Shown: piece after piece, positions 50,225 to 60,907 of the stretch
Position numbering within the stretch: the stretch's first letter is position 1
Layout: each line of letters starts with the position of its first letter
NCBI GenBank assembly: GCA_050084985.1
Contig: JBITNC010000001.1
Span: forward strand, 40,362,001 to 40,426,000
Origin: Nageia nagi
Taxonomy: Eukaryota; Pinophyta
Direction: 5' to 3'
DNA: 64,000 nucleotides
Translations under genes and position numbers: made by a program
Notes under the pieces: generated by a model
Told to the model about the DNA's origin: nothing
What the model saw: only the letters and a program-made list of their open reading frames with translations
Database searches by the model: none

Positions 50225-51030
50225 TGGCATCATCTTTACCACAATGTTCTATTTACTGGCTCCAGCTACTCGATCCCCCTTTACTAGCCTCATCTCTACA
50301 TTTCGAAATGCTCTACTCATCGGCTTTGGCTATTCGATCACTCCTCGCTGACCTCATCATCTTTGGGACCTAGTTTCATTCAAAAATGTGAACATCATTC
50401 TCCCCGTGATGTCATCTCTTACCTCTGAAATGTTTTGCTCACTGGCTCTGGCTATTTGATCACTCCTTGCTGACCTCATCACTTTTAGGCTCCGATTTTG
50501 GGTTAAGGCCTAGAATCGTTGACATCATCTCTTACCTTTGGAATGTTTTGCTCACTGGCTCCAGCTATTTGATCGCTCCTTAATAACCTCATCACTTTCG
50601 AAACCCAGTTTCATTCAAAAATGTGAACGTTGTTCTCCCCATGATGTCATCTTCTACTTCTAGAAATGTTTTACTCGCTTTCTCCGGAACTCGGGCCTTT
50701 CCATAATTGAGCTTTTATCATCTCATTCTGGAATGCTTTATCCATTGACTCTGGTCTTTTAATCACCCCTTGCTGACATCATCATCTTTGAAACCTGGTC
50801 TTTACCAAAATGCGACTATCTTATCCTCTGTGATGTCATCATCTTATTCCGGAATGCTTTACTTCGGGAACACTTAACTTTCAGGCTCTGGCTTCTTTGA
50901 TTATCTCTTACTGACTTTACCTCCTCTGGAACCCGAGCTTTTCCCCAACTGAGCTTTATTCTTTCTTTTGTGATGTCATCATTTCATTCTGGAATGTTTT
51001 ATCTCCTAACTTTGGCCTACTTTATCTGCT
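50225..51030 (+). repeat. Imperfect repeat array with recurrent TGATGTCAT motifs
   Basis: Units of roughly 100-130 bp combine GGAATGTTTTGCTCACTGGC, CTGGCTATTTGATCACTCC, TGACCTCATCA and TCATTCAAAAATGTGAAC. TGATGTCATC or its reverse occurs near 50407, 50521, 50642, 50774, 50821 and 50972. These resemble bZIP-type TGACGTCA sites after CpG loss. A regulatory role is inference. Confidence 0.6.
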
Positions 51031-51434
51031 CTAGAAAAACTCCTGGGGATCTTAAAATGAGCTCATGATTGCAAGTAAAGTACACCAAGCTTTAATAAAG
51101 AATTTATTATGTATGAATATATAGTCTTATTCCCTATTTTTAGGCTTTGTTGATGATTTTGCTCTTTTGGGACCAATTGGTTTTAGCTAAAAATTGTAAC
51201 ATCATTGCTCAAAATTGTTGAGCTCTGTTTGATATCTTTATGAACCTTCACCTACCATTACTTATTTTGGGACCCACTAATTTTTGCCAAAAATTATGAC
51301 ATCATTAGTAGGATCTATTTGATATCTTTACAAACCTTCACCCACTATTACTTACTTTGGGACCTACTAATTTTCACCAAAAATTATGATATCATAGCTC
51401 AAAATTGGTGGGCTTTATTCTTGGACCTATATTT

Positions 51435-51512
51435 ACACAACTCTCAGATGCTTTGTATTTACAAAACTCCCAAACACTTTGTATTTACACAACACTCAAA
51501 CATTTTGTAAGG
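51435..51512 (+). repeat. LTR-internal 26-bp minisatellite, three units
   Basis: Same 26-bp unit as at 33185-33288, one copy fewer. Confidence 0.8.
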
Positions 51513-51739
51513 AATTTTACAAAGCAAAATATATAAGACAAAGACTTGCTTATACAATAGTCAGATAATATATACAACAACTAGCTGCTAATAACTCTCA
51601 AAATTCTTCATATTAAAGGCTTATAGCAAATTTAAATTTTATGTCAAAGGGGATAGAATTAGAATAGAAAAAATTTGTGAAATAATGAAAGAATAAAAGA
51701 ATGATAATGTATTACCCTAACTCAGAGTGTGATTCTAAA

Positions 51740-52502
51740 GGAATATAGACTCTTCTTCTAATAATTTATCTCAACATACACAAATAATTAATACATCAAC
51801 ATAATATTATGATAAACAACATAATAAATTATCTAAAATTTACCCAATTATTATAAAGTTTTCAAATTTTGGTATAAGGGAATATGAAATTGATTATGTG
51901 ATATTTAATATTCCTTTAGATCATGAAATTGGTCAACCAAATGTTTCTCCTCTTACAGTTGGCCAAATAGTTACTCTAGGAAATGAATCTAATTAAACAC
52001 TTTCTTGTGTATGTTGGTCCAATAATCTCTTCTCCCATCACTCTTCCAAGACCATATGAAGGATTTTTTTGTAGTACCATATATTATTTATATCCTAATG
52101 TGTGTTCTTTTTTCCAATGATATTTTTGCAAATTTCAATTAATAGGATATGGTATTGGACATTATGAATAAGTTCCTCGATGCATAATTAATGTTCCTTA
52201 TCAATCATTAGATGATAAAAGAGGATAAGGGTATAAAAAAAATTAAAAAAGAACAAATTAAAGAAATAGCTCAATTAGATACAAAAAATCTTGACTACAA
52301 AATGCAAATCAATAATTTAGATTGGATTAATAACCAAAGTATCTTAGATTTAGAAATATCTATTCTGGATGATTTCTTTAGGATATGTTTAATCAAAAAC
52401 ATATATTTTTATGATACTAAGAACAAGTTAGTCAAGCATAACTCATATATTGGATCATCTATATCACAAAATAATCAAAATGTGGTTCACATAAATATGT
52501 AG
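51740..52502 (+). pseudogene. Probable continuation of the gag-protease element
   Basis: Right after the Tat-like LTR the plus strand reads SSNNLSQHTQIINTST (51755-51800), YPIIIKFSNFGIREYEIDYV (51840-51900), IFNIPLDHEIGQPNVSPLTV (51900-51960), then stops, then a 96-codon open stretch (52212-52502) rich in Lys and Asp. No RT or integrase block is present. Position and codon style fit the interrupted element at 28434-31833, but the function of this segment is unknown. Confidence 0.4.
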
Positions 52503-53579
52503 ATGAACCAAAGTATCATCACATATCTATCCCAAAAATAACATATGTAGATGAATCAAAGTATCATCTTATATATGCCTCAAATAATGACATACAAAGA
52601 TAAATATAAGTTTTAATTTTGTTTACAATGCTATCATTTTTAAAATACATCAATTTCAAAAGACAAAAAACCTATTAATCATGGTTTAAGTAACCAAATT
52701 TTCCTTATTATAAGAATAGGCTAATCAGAACACTGATAAGATTCAAAATTACAAGTTAATAAACATACACTTACCAACCTATCTTGAAATGTTTGGATTA
52801 TCTAGTAACATGAAAAGATTTATTTTTTATTACGTGATTAGGAAAATTTTGAGACATGTGTGAGGCTAAGGGAATCACTTTTGAGTTCATGCCATCATTT
52901 TAGGTTGAGGTACCATGGTCTTATGGTGTCTTGTTAATAATTTTTTACGTTTCACTTTTTCTCACCATCTCAATGTTTGAGGGGGAGTACATATGGCTTG
53001 TTATTAAGTCTTATTCAATTAAGAAACCTTAATCATGTAAGAGTATGATTTAATGGGTTTAGTAAAATATCATCATGAAACCCATCCTACTTAAGCAAGA
53101 GAAGGGCAATTCAAAATCAAACTTGTATACATAAAGAGGACTACCCTAAAATAGGCATATGAAGATGAACCAAAGTATCATCATATACTTGCCTCAAAAA
53201 TGGTATACAAAGACTATATTAAGTACAAATTTGGTATACAATACAAAGGTTTTATAAATGCATCAATTGCAAAGTCAAAAAATCATACTTGGTCATGATT
53301 GGGCCAACTACAATTGCTAATTACCAAAATAAGACCTTATGACTACCTATGAATCATTGAATTAATGAGGTCAAACAAAATCCTACAATTACGAATTACA
53401 AAGCATAAATTCATGAGGTTAAGATTACTCATGCAATGAAAAATAATAATTCATTAAGCTATGAGTTTGAAAATACTCATGCATCCATAATTTTAGTTCA
53501 TCAACTAGTATGTACTAGTTTTTGAATTGTCTTTCATCATCACTGCTTACATTGCTAGCTAATCTAAAAAGGAATAAAA
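52503..53579. other. 3' untranslated part of the gag-protease element (inferred)
   Basis: It contains three copies of a GATGAACCAAAGTATCATCA-type motif (near 52503, 52552 and 53164) and a polypurine-like tract GAGGGGGAGT at 52979-52988. No coding sequence was recognised. AAAAAGGAATAAAA abuts the LTR at 53580. Confidence 0.4.
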
Positions 53580-54050
53580 TGTAGACATCAAAAAATCATC
53601 CCTCTCATGGATAAACCAAATAACATTAATTATAATTACATTTAAATATTATTATAAAAAAATATAATAGTTGTTTAGGTTGCTACCATCTACCATTCAA
53701 TCATAGGTGATTTATATAAAATGTTAGATTTCATACATCGAACATTGGTGATTCTACAAATAGAAAAATCAAAATAAAATAATGAGTTGGTAGAATGACT
53801 CATTACAAAATATCAGAATTAAGGATGATTCATGATTCAATATACAAATTTTAAAATGATATCACCCCTAATTCAAATCTTGATGAGCCATCTGAGCAAG
53901 TTTTTATGACTCATAAACCTAGGATTTTAATAGACTTCATATCCTATAAATATACACACCCACAAAGAACAAAGGGATCAAATTTTAAAGTGAACAAATA
54001 AAGTTAAAATTCATCTACAAGAGAGTGTGTATTTTTATTTTATTCTTATT
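53580..54050 (+). mobile_element. Candidate 3' LTR of the gag-protease element (copy D2)
   Basis: It starts TGTAGACATCAAAAAATCAT and matches 25241-25720 for about 470 bp. A purine-rich run precedes it. The right border is not sharp, and neither the TGTGG flank of D1 nor copia sequence was found to its right. Confidence 0.6.
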
Positions 54051-55775
54051 TTAATACCTAAAAAGGAATTTTAATTTAGTTAAAATACCCATTTAGGTAT
54101 TTTAAATAATTTATTTAATTTATTAAATAAATGCTCTTTTCAATGTGCACTCTCATCTATCTTTATGTTTTATGGTAATAGGTAGGCTCAACATCACAAT
54201 AAGCCTAAGGAGGAGCCTTAGAACTATAACTATTGCATATAAAGGTGGAGGGGTTATGCATGATCAAAGACATGACATGACATGAAATAATCCTGAATCC
54301 TTGATAGGTGCCAATATACTTGTATCATTCTTGACTGATGTTTCTTAATGCTACCTATCATTTTTGGATTTTGTTATATTTTAAGCTTTACATTATTATG
54401 ATCTTTCATCCATTCATCAGCAAGATTCCATGCATTCATGGGATTATGACATTGAGCAAAAGGGCATTGTTAAGTTCCTAGAGTTGGTGTTAGATCTATT
54501 CTTTAGAGAAGCTTATCATTCATCCTCTTTCAACTAAAAATAACCTTCAATCATCATCACAAGTAAAGTACATATTTGTATCTTTAAAAAATCCAATTTC
54601 AATAGGTCAAGTTCAATTAGGTTATTATCATCTTTCATGTCATCAATTTTTGTTATTTCCTAGTTAATTGGTTAAATTGAATATTCTATAAATAACCTTA
54701 ATAAGTATTATTTTGATTATATCAATTGGTGAACCTAAATTTCTTTTTCATGCATCATTATATGCTTCACTAATTGCATCAAAACCTTGGGTTTTAGATA
54801 GGAATAATATTTTGTTTCAATTATTTCATAAATAGATACATCTATTGCTTCAAATCATGAAAACCTTGAGTGTCCTATTATACAACCTAAAAACATTGGG
54901 GCACAAGAATTATGACAATGCACCAAGAATATAAAGTGAAAGAGTACATAGAATACACCTAAATGAATAATATGATAGTACTCCAAAATATTGTAATCAT
55001 TCAATGGATAAAGAGGTAGATCAAGAAGAACATGTTGAACTCTTATCCAATGAATTTGAGGTACATACCAAAATCTTATCTATTCCACAAGGTAGAAAAT
55101 GATCCAATAGACTCAATAGGGTATGACCTTAACTCCTTGCAGATAAGCCTATAAAAATTTCAAACCTTCCTAGGTCTCTTTATTATAATTTTCTATCCCT
55201 AATATTGTTTCTAAACCTCATATTCCAAACTAAATCCTTGGAAACCCATATAACCTTAACAATGCCACTAGACCCAACATCATCACTCTATTACCTAATC
55301 AAAAGTAAAACCAAATCTTTTTAGATCCTAGGATTTCCATTATTCAATAGATATTTCCTACACACAATGAAGAGTTAGAAGATAACATTGACAAAGTAGA
55401 GTTTGTTGATATCTCAAAAGATGAAGAACCTCAAAGGCTACCCATCCTTGAGTCTTGGATCGATAAACCTAATCCAATCATAGCCTTTGGTATGAAAAGA
55501 AGAAATGGTTGGTAAAATGAAGAATTCACTATCTTGAAGAAAGAATTAAATTTTCTAAAGCTCAATAAGGAGTTTATATCTAGTTTACAAGAATGTAAAT
55601 TGGAAATTATCAACAATCTGGTAAGAACTCTAAAGTAAGAAAAAGTTTATCATTTTGGTTTATTTGTAGGTTTATCAAAGAAGAAGCACATAGATACTAG
55701 AAGAAAATTACAACAAGTAGCTCCAAATGATGTACTTCAATAGTTTATATAGTTAAAGTAATAGATATATTTCAT
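54051..55775. other. Unassigned stretch before a gag relic
   Basis: The part from 54051 to 54150 resembles an LTR start region (TACCTAAAAAGG, then a TTTATTTAATTTATTAAATA run). From 54900 on, Glu/Lys-rich readings broken by stops may be the N-terminus of the following gag. Nothing else was recognised. Confidence 0.35.
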
Positions 55776-56960
55776 TATGGCTTGCATCAACAAGTTCGCA
55801 CCTACAGTTTTAAGAGGTAATGAAAATCCCTTTTGCTATTGCATCTACCAAAGAAGGTATGATAAACAAGTAACATTTACTATCTTTGATGTCCATTTTG
55901 ATCCTAGAGTACATTTGTAAAGATATCACTTAGAGGTTGTTTCATTTGAAAATGATGATGCTTTTTTGGCTAAATTATTTCCTCTTATTTAAAAGTTGAA
56001 TCATTCTTGTGGTTTACTATTCTACCTAATGAAAGTATTACATATTTTGATGATGTTGTTAAGGTATTTTTGGATCATTATAACTTGTTTGTAACCCAAG
56101 AACCATCTCCCTTAGACATGTATACCCTAAAACAAATGCAATATCAATTTGTTACCAATTTCATTGTTGAGTGGTCCAAAGTAGCTAACTAAGTCCAAAT
56201 CTCTACTAAAGAAAAGAAGCATGTCTTTTTTTGAGCCTTATTGTGATCTTTTAGATGTGAATTTTAGATTTTTAGGATTATTCATATGATAAGTTAATAG
56301 ATGAGATTATTAGTAAAGAATCGCATCATAAAGCCTTCAATGAGCCCTTAGCCCATACAAAGCCAACTTCAATCCAAAAACCTTTTTTTTTTTTTATAAA
56401 CCTAAAAAGATCTATAAAAATTACCTAAATTCAAAATGATTGCTCAAGTTAGACATGATGCTATAGAAGTTTGGTAACCTAGGAGCTCACATAGACAATA
56501 TACCAAATTCCATGAGGATATTGGTTAATTCCTAAATGCCTTAATAGTCATGAACCTAATCATTTGCCCACTAATAAAAGAGCCCCCCTCCCGAATTAAA
56601 CCTCTAGACTATCAAGCATACCTCTTTTGTGTTTTTCATTTATGAGTTTATCATGCCACAAAAGAGTGTTGTAATGTAAGAAAAATAATCCAAGAATTTT
56701 TTAATGAAGGTAAGTATAAATTTGATCATGAGGTATTAGATGAATTTTTACAGCAGCATGGGGTTAAAGTAATGTAGGATGGACTAGTACATCCTCAAAA
56801 TCAAAGGCTAAGGATTTTCAACAATCCATACCCATAATTCAATAAGGCAAAAGTCAATGATGATGGAAAGAAATTACAAATCGATAATATGAGTATTCCT
56901 GAACCATAACAACAAGTATAATAACCATTTGTTCTAGGCATGGTCCTTCATGTTGATGGT
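55776..56960 (+). pseudogene. Ty3/gypsy gag relic
   Basis: Readable blocks: VTFTIFDVHFDPRVHL (55869-55916), HLEVVSFENDDAFLAKLFPL (55927-55987), then a 61-codon open stretch (56007-56192) with WFTILPNESITYFDDVVKVF, LYTLKQ-like MYTLKQMQYQFVTNFIVEWS, the core of retrotransposon gag proteins. Further on, YHATKECCNVRKIIQEFFNE (56651-56710) is the zinc-binding-like segment shared with the gag relics at 9617 and 28434. Stops are mostly at likely Gln codons. No protease or pol follows; the sequence to the right becomes AT-rich. Confidence 0.7.
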
Positions 56961-57839
56961 ATTTAGGAATTTTTATAAATTATTTCCTTACATTTTCCAT
57001 TTTTAAGTTTCTATTTCATTATTGTGTCAAAATATTCAATGCTATATTTCAAGGCTTCTTATCTCTTCCTTCCCTATTTGAGCAAAGATTCTAGAATCTA
57101 GCATCATCGCTATTTTTTTAGTTCCAAATAGTAAAATATTTTTTATCAGATTTTCAAATATATAATTTTTATGTATCAAAATATTTTTATTTGTTAAAAT
57201 TATTTCATTAATCTAGAAAATGTTAATGAATTTGATGAGTGGTAACCTAGGCTATAAGTCTTGTTCATATTTTCATTCGTTAGATTATGGGCCTCATTTA
57301 CTCTTAATTAGGGTAGCCCCTTGACCTATTTTCTTTCATGGTTCAATTCCTCCTTCCATATTTGAGTGATACTGCTAGATTTAAGTGTTGTTTCTCTATT
57401 CTCCTCATCATTAGTGTGATTGTTTCACTTTTACAAAATTCAAACTTATTCAACAACACTAAAAATGTTTTGTTTCATTAAATTGGTATTCATTAATATG
57501 TTTTTGATGCCTATTTATATTTTAATTAAATATGTTCATATTTGTTGAATTTATCATTTCATTAAAATGTTTTTTCTAAAATTTGTTTAAATGTGTAAAT
57601 TATATTTCCCTTTAAATTTAGCAAAATTTTATTTTATAAATAAAGTAAATAAAAAACCATTCATACAACCAATAAAACACATAAAACTAGTACAAAAAGT
57701 CATGTTATATATATAAGTCCAAAATGAGTATTAAAATATAGATCATTAATACAATTAGTTTCCCCCATGGGAACTCTAACTAACAAATGTATCTCATGTC
57801 CTACTCTCACTCCTAGACCTAGATCAACTAGATGTAATG
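56961..57839. other. AT-rich gene-free stretch
   Basis: No motif recognised. Confidence 0.4.
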
Positions 57840-59465
57840 GCCTCCAATATCTACCCAAATTGTAGTAGCTAGTTATCCTTTTTCATAACTAGATCTTTGA
57901 GTCTCTTTGACTTGTGGTGATGCATAACATGGGATAGACACTAAAGTTTCTTTCTTTGTCCCTATAAGATCCCTATCTAATCATCTTGAGCCTTCAACTA
58001 CACTTGTAGGCTTGATACCTATGCTTGCAACATCGCTATATAAGCCTCTAAACCTATCTCATAGCAAAAAGTGATATAGTTAATTTTCTTTCCTAAATTA
58101 AGTTATTTCCAAAAGTCCTTAAAGTCTTTCTAAGCATACCTAAAGTATTAATAAGGGGAGAAACAACTCCTAATGAGGATGACATTGATGGATCCATTAG
58201 CGAGATAGATGGTGGAAGATTTTTAACATACATAGGTTCCTCTCCTACCATCTTCTCCTCCTCCTCTCTTTCTATATTGTCTCCCTCCTCCTCATCCAAG
58301 AGGCCTAGTGGTTCAAGCCTCATTGAGTCCCACCTCTTTGATACTCCAAAGTATGCTAATGATGTGGAGTAGGTACCCTGGGGGCATGGTATTTTGGTGC
58401 ATCCCACTTTATACTCCATACTAACACATACAATACCTCTGGTGTAATGGCTCAATACCTATAGTATCAGGTCGTAGTTGGTCACACTTTTGGCATAGGT
58501 ATATTTAGAGTCATTTTGAACTACCAAAGTACCTATTTGGTTGATAGAACTCAATAACCTATCGATGAACCTAGATATGGTATGGATTCATACTCCATAA
58601 TAACTTTTCATCTAACTCCTCCCATATAGGAAATTATAGATCCTAAATTAGATCATCCTCAACTCCTTATGTCATCCTAATCTGCTATGTAGTCTACCAT
58701 CAAAACCAAAGGTACATGTCCATCCTTATAATTATAAGTAGGTAGGTACAAGCTACATTGATATGCTTGTATTCCTAGGACTATAGAATAAACCAGTAGG
58801 CCACTATCTTTCCTCCTTTATTCACATAAACAAATTTGTGAATATCACTATATAGCATGGTCAATATGTAGGGTGCCCATGCGTATCTCTCCCCATGAAG
58901 GCATATCCCTCACACTATGGTAATAAAGTTAGTATGAAAGTACATTTGGATCTTATCACTACATAGAATGGTATCAATAAGAACCACCACATAAAGTTTG
59001 AACCACCATGTACTACCAATGTTCTTTGGGGGCATATAAATGGTGTTATGAAGGGGTGGACCCTTCTTCTACTTATGGTAATCATGTATGCCTGTAAGAA
59101 AATAACATTGCTCTTATATCTCTCCTATTGATAAAGTCATCCCTTATATTAGTGTATCCTTCATAGGTACTTATAGTATGCGATGAATGTTAGCTAGGGT
59201 GATGGTCATCTCACCCATCAATAAGTGGAATATGTTGGTATCATCATACCAACTCTCCATGAGGGAAGTCAAGAAGTACTTATCACATTAGATGCGAACA
59301 ATGCCCCTCATGTGACTCAATCAAGAAAACTCTAACCATCCCCTCTCCTTTGTAGTTAAGAAAAAATTTGTAATCACATCCATAGCTATGCTCCATGACT
59401 TGTACCTCATCAAGTAGGCTCAGTCCCACATCCAAGTCAAAAATATAAAAACATATCAATAACAA
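57840..59465 (-). pseudogene. Second plant mobile domain (PMD) protein relic
   Basis: The minus strand shows SLMESWYDDTNIFHLLMGEM followed by TITLANIHRIL (59180-59275). This is the same PMD signature as at 6860-6945 and matches 'W...TNTFHLP.GEMT.TLEDV..IL'. A 60-codon N-terminal stretch (59283-59465) is one frameshift away. Further on is a 120-codon open stretch (58093-58455) with the acidic tail EPLGLLDEEEGDNIEREEEE, comparable with the acidic tail of the first relic. A Gln/Lys-rich, possibly coiled-coil segment follows to about 57840. Stops again fall mostly at likely Gln codons. It is non-functional. Together the relics point to a multicopy PMD family. Confidence 0.65.
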
Positions 59466-60805
59466 AGTATAAAGTCAAAAATTGAAATTAAACATTAAGT
59501 TCAAAAATATTGTGCATGGTTAAATTTGACATGATAAAAGATGAATTTTTCAAAATTTCATGTGCAAAAGTGTCTTAAAATCTATACAAGAGGTATTTTA
59601 TATATTTTATATAAATTTTTATTCCAATGGTGATGCTAGGAATCTAGCAGTTCTACCCCATTTCAACCCTTGATTTCTCAAAATTTTAAAAACCTATCAA
59701 GTTTTTAATATATTTTATAATGAAAATGGATTTTGTTCCTTTCCATGCATACAAAATATAACCCTTATATTTTTATCCCCTATGTTTTAAAAAATTCCCA
59801 AATTTAATAAAAATTTGGCCAATTTGAAAAACTAATCCATCAAAAATGTCTTAATCTATGCATAAATTAAGAAAATGAAAAACATTTTAGAACCTGGTAC
59901 ACCTCGAACAAAGAATGAATAACAAGATCTTGATCACCCTATTATGATGTAATCTGATGAGCCATGATAAATGCACCTAACTAGTTGTTAGCACTCTTGC
60001 AATCCCTTAATAGCCCAAATAAGATACCAAGAACCTTGACGACTAGACCTCAATTTACCAAATGAGAATGTGCAAATGAAATCCAATTCTACCTATTTAT
60101 AAGCTATTTGGAACCCCCTTTTTCAAATTGATCTCATATCCTCATTGATAAACCAAAATTGAAGCTCTTTTTATTGTCAAATTCTTACACATCTGATCTA
60201 TAATCATCAAATGCTTATAGCAAACTCAGATATTCACTTACAAATTTGAAACAAAAACACTCACCATTATTAGACCCATCAAATTGCATATAAATTCAAA
60301 ATTGCACGATGTAAAACTATAAAACTAATAATCTCATAACACATACAATAAGATCAACATAATGATTTAACCTAGTTCACCCAATGTGGGCTAATCCAAC
60401 ATGGAATTGGAGTCTTCTCTTCTCATTTTCTATGGACATTACAATATTACATGTATAGAGAAATAACATCAAAATAATGGCAATACCATCTCCTCTAATA
60501 CTACTGCAATCTCTTATAGGAAGAAGAACAACTTCAGAACTACAAAAATTATGGAATGACTTTTAGTTTTCCTTCAAATCCTTACAATCCCAAAACTCTT
60601 TAAAACTCCATTATAGAATTAAGAGAGTAGCATGCCTTTAAATAGGCCTAGAAATATCTCCAAGATGTTAATTCATGATCTTGAACTTCTTAGCTACCAA
60701 AATCATGGATGCCCCTTCAATCTCCACTATTGACTCATCAAAATACACATCATTAATGATTTGAAAATAGTATATGCACATCATTGATAACATGATTTTC
60801 ATCAT
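59466..60805. other. Gene-free stretch, probably containing the 3' LTR of the right-hand element
   Basis: The part below 60811 should be the 3' LTR of the minus-strand element, since a polypurine tract ends there. TTTAACCTAGTTCACCCAAT near 60366 resembles a motif common inside plant LTRs. The far LTR border was not found. Confidence 0.4.
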
Positions 60806-60811
60806 TGATCA

Positions 60812-60826
60812 CCCCCATATTTTAGT
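60812..60826 (-). other. Polypurine tract of the right-hand gypsy element
   Basis: Minus strand AAAATATGGGGG is followed by TGATCAATGATGAAAATC, a plausible LTR start at 60811. Confidence 0.5.
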
Positions 60827-60907
60827 CTACGGTCAACCTTCAAGCATAGATACCTCTAGAATGAGTACTGCTCCTATAGAGATCAACTTAACATGATCCA
60901 ATTTGGA

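Larger units (their letters stand above)
49409..51123. mobile_element. Relatively young solo LTR with target duplication
   Basis: TGTTGATTAGGATTGTG starts the insert; it ends at ATATA, probably a decayed CA end. GTCTT lies at 49404-49408 and again at 51124-51128, a perfect 5-bp target duplication. No internal region remains, so it is a solo LTR formed by recombination between two LTRs. It is visibly richer in CpG than its surroundings (ATCGCGAAC near 49440, CAGCGCGGGC near 49745, GGCCGG). Two internal repeat arrays are listed separately. Confidence 0.85.
31834..51735 (-). mobile_element. Large minus-strand Tat-like Ty3/gypsy element
   Basis: LTRs of about 1.7 kb lie at 31834-33540 and 48349-51735 (the latter contains a 1.7-kb later insertion). 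Between them, on the minus strand, are gag, protease, an extra RNase H, RT, RNase H, integrase and a long downstream ORF. The LTRs diverge clearly by eye (order of 15% over the first 150 bases), so it is old. It interrupts the gag-protease element. No exact 5-bp target duplication is visible at the borders. The element is inactive: every domain has stops. Confidence 0.8.
48349..51735 (-). mobile_element. 5' LTR of the Tat-like element, interrupted by a solo LTR
   Basis: It matches 31834-33540 from TATAGTGTAACCTCAAGGGG to AGAGTGTGATT, with a 1.72-kb interruption at 49409-51128. Removing that leaves about 1.67 kb. No clear primer-binding site was identified; TGGCATATCTAGTGGGAC at about 48315-48332 (minus strand) is the best candidate. 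Confidence 0.8.

Noticed and set aside
56383-56395. Run of T as a possible antisense poly(A) tail of a LINE or SINE
   Set aside because: It lies within a gag reading between conserved blocks, with no target duplication or LINE/SINE features.
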